Both the position numbers and the translations under genes were made by a program. Below, in pieces: positions 62,019 through 64,000 of a DNA stretch of 64,000 nt. The notes under the pieces are model-generated. The model searched no databases, had not been told where the DNA came from, and saw only the letters and a list, made by a program, of their open reading frames with translations. This DNA comes from Candidatus Nitronauta litoralis (GTDB lineage: Bacteria > Nitrospinota > Nitrospinia > Nitrospinales > Nitrospinaceae): positions 3,536,060 through 3,600,059 of the forward strand of contig CP048685.1 in NCBI GenBank assembly GCA_015698285.1, written 5' to 3'. Within the stretch, counting starts at the first letter, position 1. Every line of letters starts with the position of its first letter.

Positions 62019-62540
62019 TCAGAGAACTTTCACCTCTTTAAGATTTGGTAAATTGGGTAACCCCATCAATTTTTCCTCCCAGCGCTTACCAAGGCGATTC
62101 ATACGGGCATCCAGTTTTTCCAGTTGGCTTAGGGTCTCCGACTCAGAAAGAGCAACCAGCCCATCCCGGGTGATGGTGCAATTCCTGATATCCAGTTCCT
62201 TTATATTTTTTAACACCTCGGAATTACATAGAGCAATCAGCCCCGAATCTAAAATGGGGTTTTGTCTTAAATCAAGAATTTCCAAATCCTTCAAAGCGGG
62301 GTACTGACTGAGGTAAATTGCTTCCACGAAATCAATTTCCATTTTTGCCATCTTCAATACCTTTGGATTGGTTTCAATCCGGCTTTTGATAAACATCTCA
62401 AATGTTGTGATTTTTCGGGTCCGGTTCTTAAACAACCGGTCATCGATGGCAGTATTTATCTTGTCAAGACTCCCCCCCATCTCGAAGAAAAGTTCCAGGA
62501 TTTTCTCCTGGGTGAGCCCCTCGTCAAAGTCTTCGTTCAT
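62019..62540 (-). CDS. Leucine-rich-repeat protein, unknown role
   Basis: The 173-residue protein has about four leucine-rich repeats: YLSQYPALKDLEILDLRQNP, LDSGLIALCNSEVLKNIKEL, ITRDGLVALSESETLSQLEK and LMGLPNLPNLKEVKVL. Upstream lies a helical N-terminal segment (KILELFFEMGGSLDKINTAI). There is no signal peptide, so it probably mediates cytoplasmic protein contacts. It converges on flgM with a 6-bp gap. Confidence 0.82.
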   Translation of the reverse strand: MNEDFDEGLTQEKILELFFEMGGSLDKINTAIDDRLFKNRTRKITTFEMFIKSRIETNPKVLKMAKMEIDFVEAIYLSQYPALKDLEILDLRQNPILDSGLIALCNSEVLKNIKELDIRNCTITRDGLVALSESETLSQLEKLDARMNRLGKRWEEKLMGLPNLPNLKEVKVL

Positions 62541-62671
62541 ACCCCTCCTGAATGCCGTATAGGTTTATCCGTTTCGAGTCTGCCCCTCTAATGTACTCGA
62601 AAGGGACTTGGTTTTCGCTTTATTTTTGTTATACTTGACGCTTCTATCCGAACCTTTACTGGAGTTGGACC

Positions 62672-62956
62672 ATGATGGGAATAGGGTTTCCGGAACTGAT
62701 GATCATTTTGGTAATTATTATGATTATCTTTGGAGCCGGAAAATTGCCGGAAATTGGCAGTGCATTCGGGAGGAGCATCAAGAATTTTAAGACCTCCATG
62801 AAAGAAGCAGAGGAAGGTGAAGCGCAGGGCGAAGTAGAGTCCGCTCCAGAACCCGGGGCCGTGGCTGAAAACGCCGAAAGTGCGGGAACTTCAGAACCCG
62901 CTCCTGAACCGGTTGAAGCTGACGCTGATACCCCGAAAGCCACCGAAAATAGTTAA
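62672..62956 (+). CDS. tatA: Sec-independent translocase subunit TatA
   Basis: The 94-residue TatA has the N-terminal membrane helix ([20 protein letters not shown]), the [20 protein letters not shown] hinge and amphipathic helix, and an acidic Glu/Ala/Pro-rich tail. It forms the pore-like part of the Tat system for folded cofactor proteins; NxrA in this window has a Tat leader. No tatB or tatC is adjacent. A short hairpin follows. Confidence 0.94.
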   Translation: MMGIGFPELMIILVIIMIIFGAGKLPEIGSAFGRSIKNFKTSMKEAEEGEAQGEVESAPEPGAVAENAESAGTSEPAPEPVEADADTPKATENS

Positions 62957-63295
62957 TTTCTATTGGGAAGCGGGGTTCGTTAATTAACAGCTTCGCTTCC
63001 CTGTTCTTCTCGACCAGAATTTTTACTTATCCTAACCATTTATACTTCGGCCAAGAGGCTGTTTCCTGTTTCAGCCTGAAAGCTCGGCCAACCTCATCCC
63101 GCCCAGGCTTCTCCCCCAATCTAACCACAAAAAATTTTCCCCCTCATCTGGATTGTTGAATTTCTATTTAGACCACCCTCTTTTTTTACACATTGGCCTG
63201 AATTATTTTTTAATTTTTTATTAAAGTAAGGTTTGTTAAAACAACTTCAAGCCGTTACCCTGCAAAAAGTATATTGTGTTGGAGTCGTTTCAATT
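62957..63295. other. Intergenic after tatA with a short hairpin
   Basis: GGGAAGCG (62965-62972) and CGCTTCCC (62994-63001) are exact reverse complements around a 21-base loop, starting 8 bases after the tatA stop, without a strong U-run; a weak terminator is possible. The remaining 290 bp hold no gene that could be supported and presumably the promoter of the next gene. Confidence 0.5.
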
Positions 63296-64000
63296 ATGCA
63301 ACAGATGGTCAAGCAACTCAGTAAAAAATTGTGGGCCTCTTTCATGGATGTCGTTCCCATCCTGATAGTGATCATCTGTTTTCAAACCCTGATAATTCAA
63401 AAACCGTTTCCCAATCTGGCGGAAAGTCTGTTTGGCCTGGTCCTTGTGGTTGGCGGCCTGTTCATCTTTATGCTCGGACTTGAAACGGCCCTGTTCCCTA
63501 TCGGCGAAAAAATGGCCGGTCAGTTTGCAGCAAAAGGGAGCGGTCCCTGGGTGATATTTTTTGGTTTTGCTCTGGGCTTTTCCACCACAATTGCAGAACC
63601 TGCCTTAACCGTAATAGCCAGAAAAGCCGGAGAACTTGCTGTTCAAGGGCAAGCCATAGAAAAGTCCTCGCTGGGGAATTTTGTTTTTTGGCTCCGAATC
63701 ACCATTGCGAGCTCTGTAGGTATTTCCGGTGCCCTGGGTGTTTTTAGAATTATCAAAGGCTGGTCTCTTGTTCACTTTATCATCACAGGATATGCGCTGA
63801 TTATCAGTGTCACAATTTTTGCGCCAAAAGAAATCATCGGTATTGCTTTTGATGCAGGTGGGATCACCACCTCAACCATCACGGTCCCCTTGATCACCGC
63901 CCTAGGCGTTGGCCTGGCTTCCAGTATTCGCGGACGCAACCCGGTAACGGATGGATTTGGGATCATTGCACTGGCCAGCCTGTTGCCTATCCTGTTTGTT
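63296..64000 (+). CDS. DUF1538 integral membrane protein, N-terminal part (runs off the window)
   Basis: An open frame begins with ATG at 63296 and runs to the window end (235 codons). It has several membrane helices (MDVVPILIVIICFQTLII, LVLVVGGLFIFMLGLETALF, WVIFFGFALGFSTTIAEPAL) and the conserved motifs AEPALTVIARKAGE and FDAGGITTSTITVPLI of the DUF1538 family, which is thought to be a transporter but has no settled substrate. The family typically has two such halves; only the first is visible. Confidence 0.9.
   Translation, partial: MQQMVKQLSKKLWASFMDVVPILIVIICFQTLIIQKPFPNLAESLFGLVLVVGGLFIFMLGLETALFPIGEKMAGQFAAKGSGPWVIFFGFALGFSTTIAEPALTVIARKAGELAVQGQAIEKSSLGNFVFWLRITIASSVGISGALGVFRIIKGWSLVHFIITGYALIISVTIFAPKEIIGIAFDAGGITTSTITVPLITALGVGLASSIRGRNPVTDGFGIIALASLLPILFV

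Noticed and set aside
1-64000. CRISPR arrays, tRNA or rRNA genes
   Set aside because: No regularly spaced repeats and no tRNA-like T-loop/acceptor patterns or rRNA stretches were recognised.

Overview
The window most likely comes from a nitrite-oxidising bacterium of the Nitrospinota (Nitrospina-like). The main evidence is a 1153-residue molybdopterin protein at 35672-39133 (minus strand) that reads as the alpha subunit of the periplasm-facing nitrite oxidoreductase type (NxrA), with a twin-arginine leader. The rest fits a flagellated, aerobic Gram-negative with moderate GC: flagellar genes, an FTR1 iron permease with its own cytochrome c, a TonB-dependent receptor, HtrA, MurJ and TatA. Nitrospira or another NXR carrier cannot be excluded from sequence reading alone. 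No rRNA, tRNA or CRISPR array was seen.

Layout. 1-5825: pyrimidine/arginine operon pyrC-carA-X-carB, with an unrecognised coiled-coil gene X overlapping both car genes. 5831-9936: a secreted FlgT-like protein, a secreted SUMF1-fold protein, endonuclease III, a lipoprotein and an M14-type deacylase. 9940-17320 (minus): CvpA, a class IV aminotransferase, CoaE, FliL, a small acidic protein, FliK, an FlhB-like protein and a LysM transglycosylase. 17381-23627 (minus): NUDIX, an HPr-domain fusion, HNH nuclease, FAD oxidase, a VOC-fold protein and an SGNH/TPR protein. 23776-26568: a MoxR ATPase with a 607-residue partner. 26575-32605: TenA, ThiD, MurJ, ThrH, an SH3 protein and an M32 carboxypeptidase. 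32778-35584: a Fur-box-like site, cytochrome c, FTR1 and a decayed copy of the ftr1 tail. 35672-41703 (minus): NxrA preceded by a GAF histidine kinase and a NarL-type regulator. 41922-46544: two aldolase-type enzymes, an EVE protein, UbiE and HtrA.

46545-59170 is the plastic part. It holds an OmpR/EnvZ-type pair, a 280-bp duplication of the kinase tail plus its downstream control region placed in front of a PepSY gene, relics of at least three IS families (IS481, IS3, IS1595), and a visibly GC-richer island with a DoxX-like membrane protein and a TonB-dependent receptor. 59169-64000 returns to ordinary content: HMA metallochaperone, pirin, a flagellin-like protein with FlgM, a leucine-rich-repeat protein, TatA and the start of a DUF1538 membrane protein.

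How the genes fit together (inference). NxrA needs Tat export, molybdenum cofactor, iron-sulfur clusters and much iron, which may be why iron-uptake genes sit beside it. The HK-RR-nxrA order on one strand makes the two-component pair a candidate regulator of nitrite oxidation. nxrB and nxrC are not in the window. The least explained items are the coiled-coil gene in the car operon, the HPr fusion, the MoxR pair and the duplicated control region around the second two-component system.
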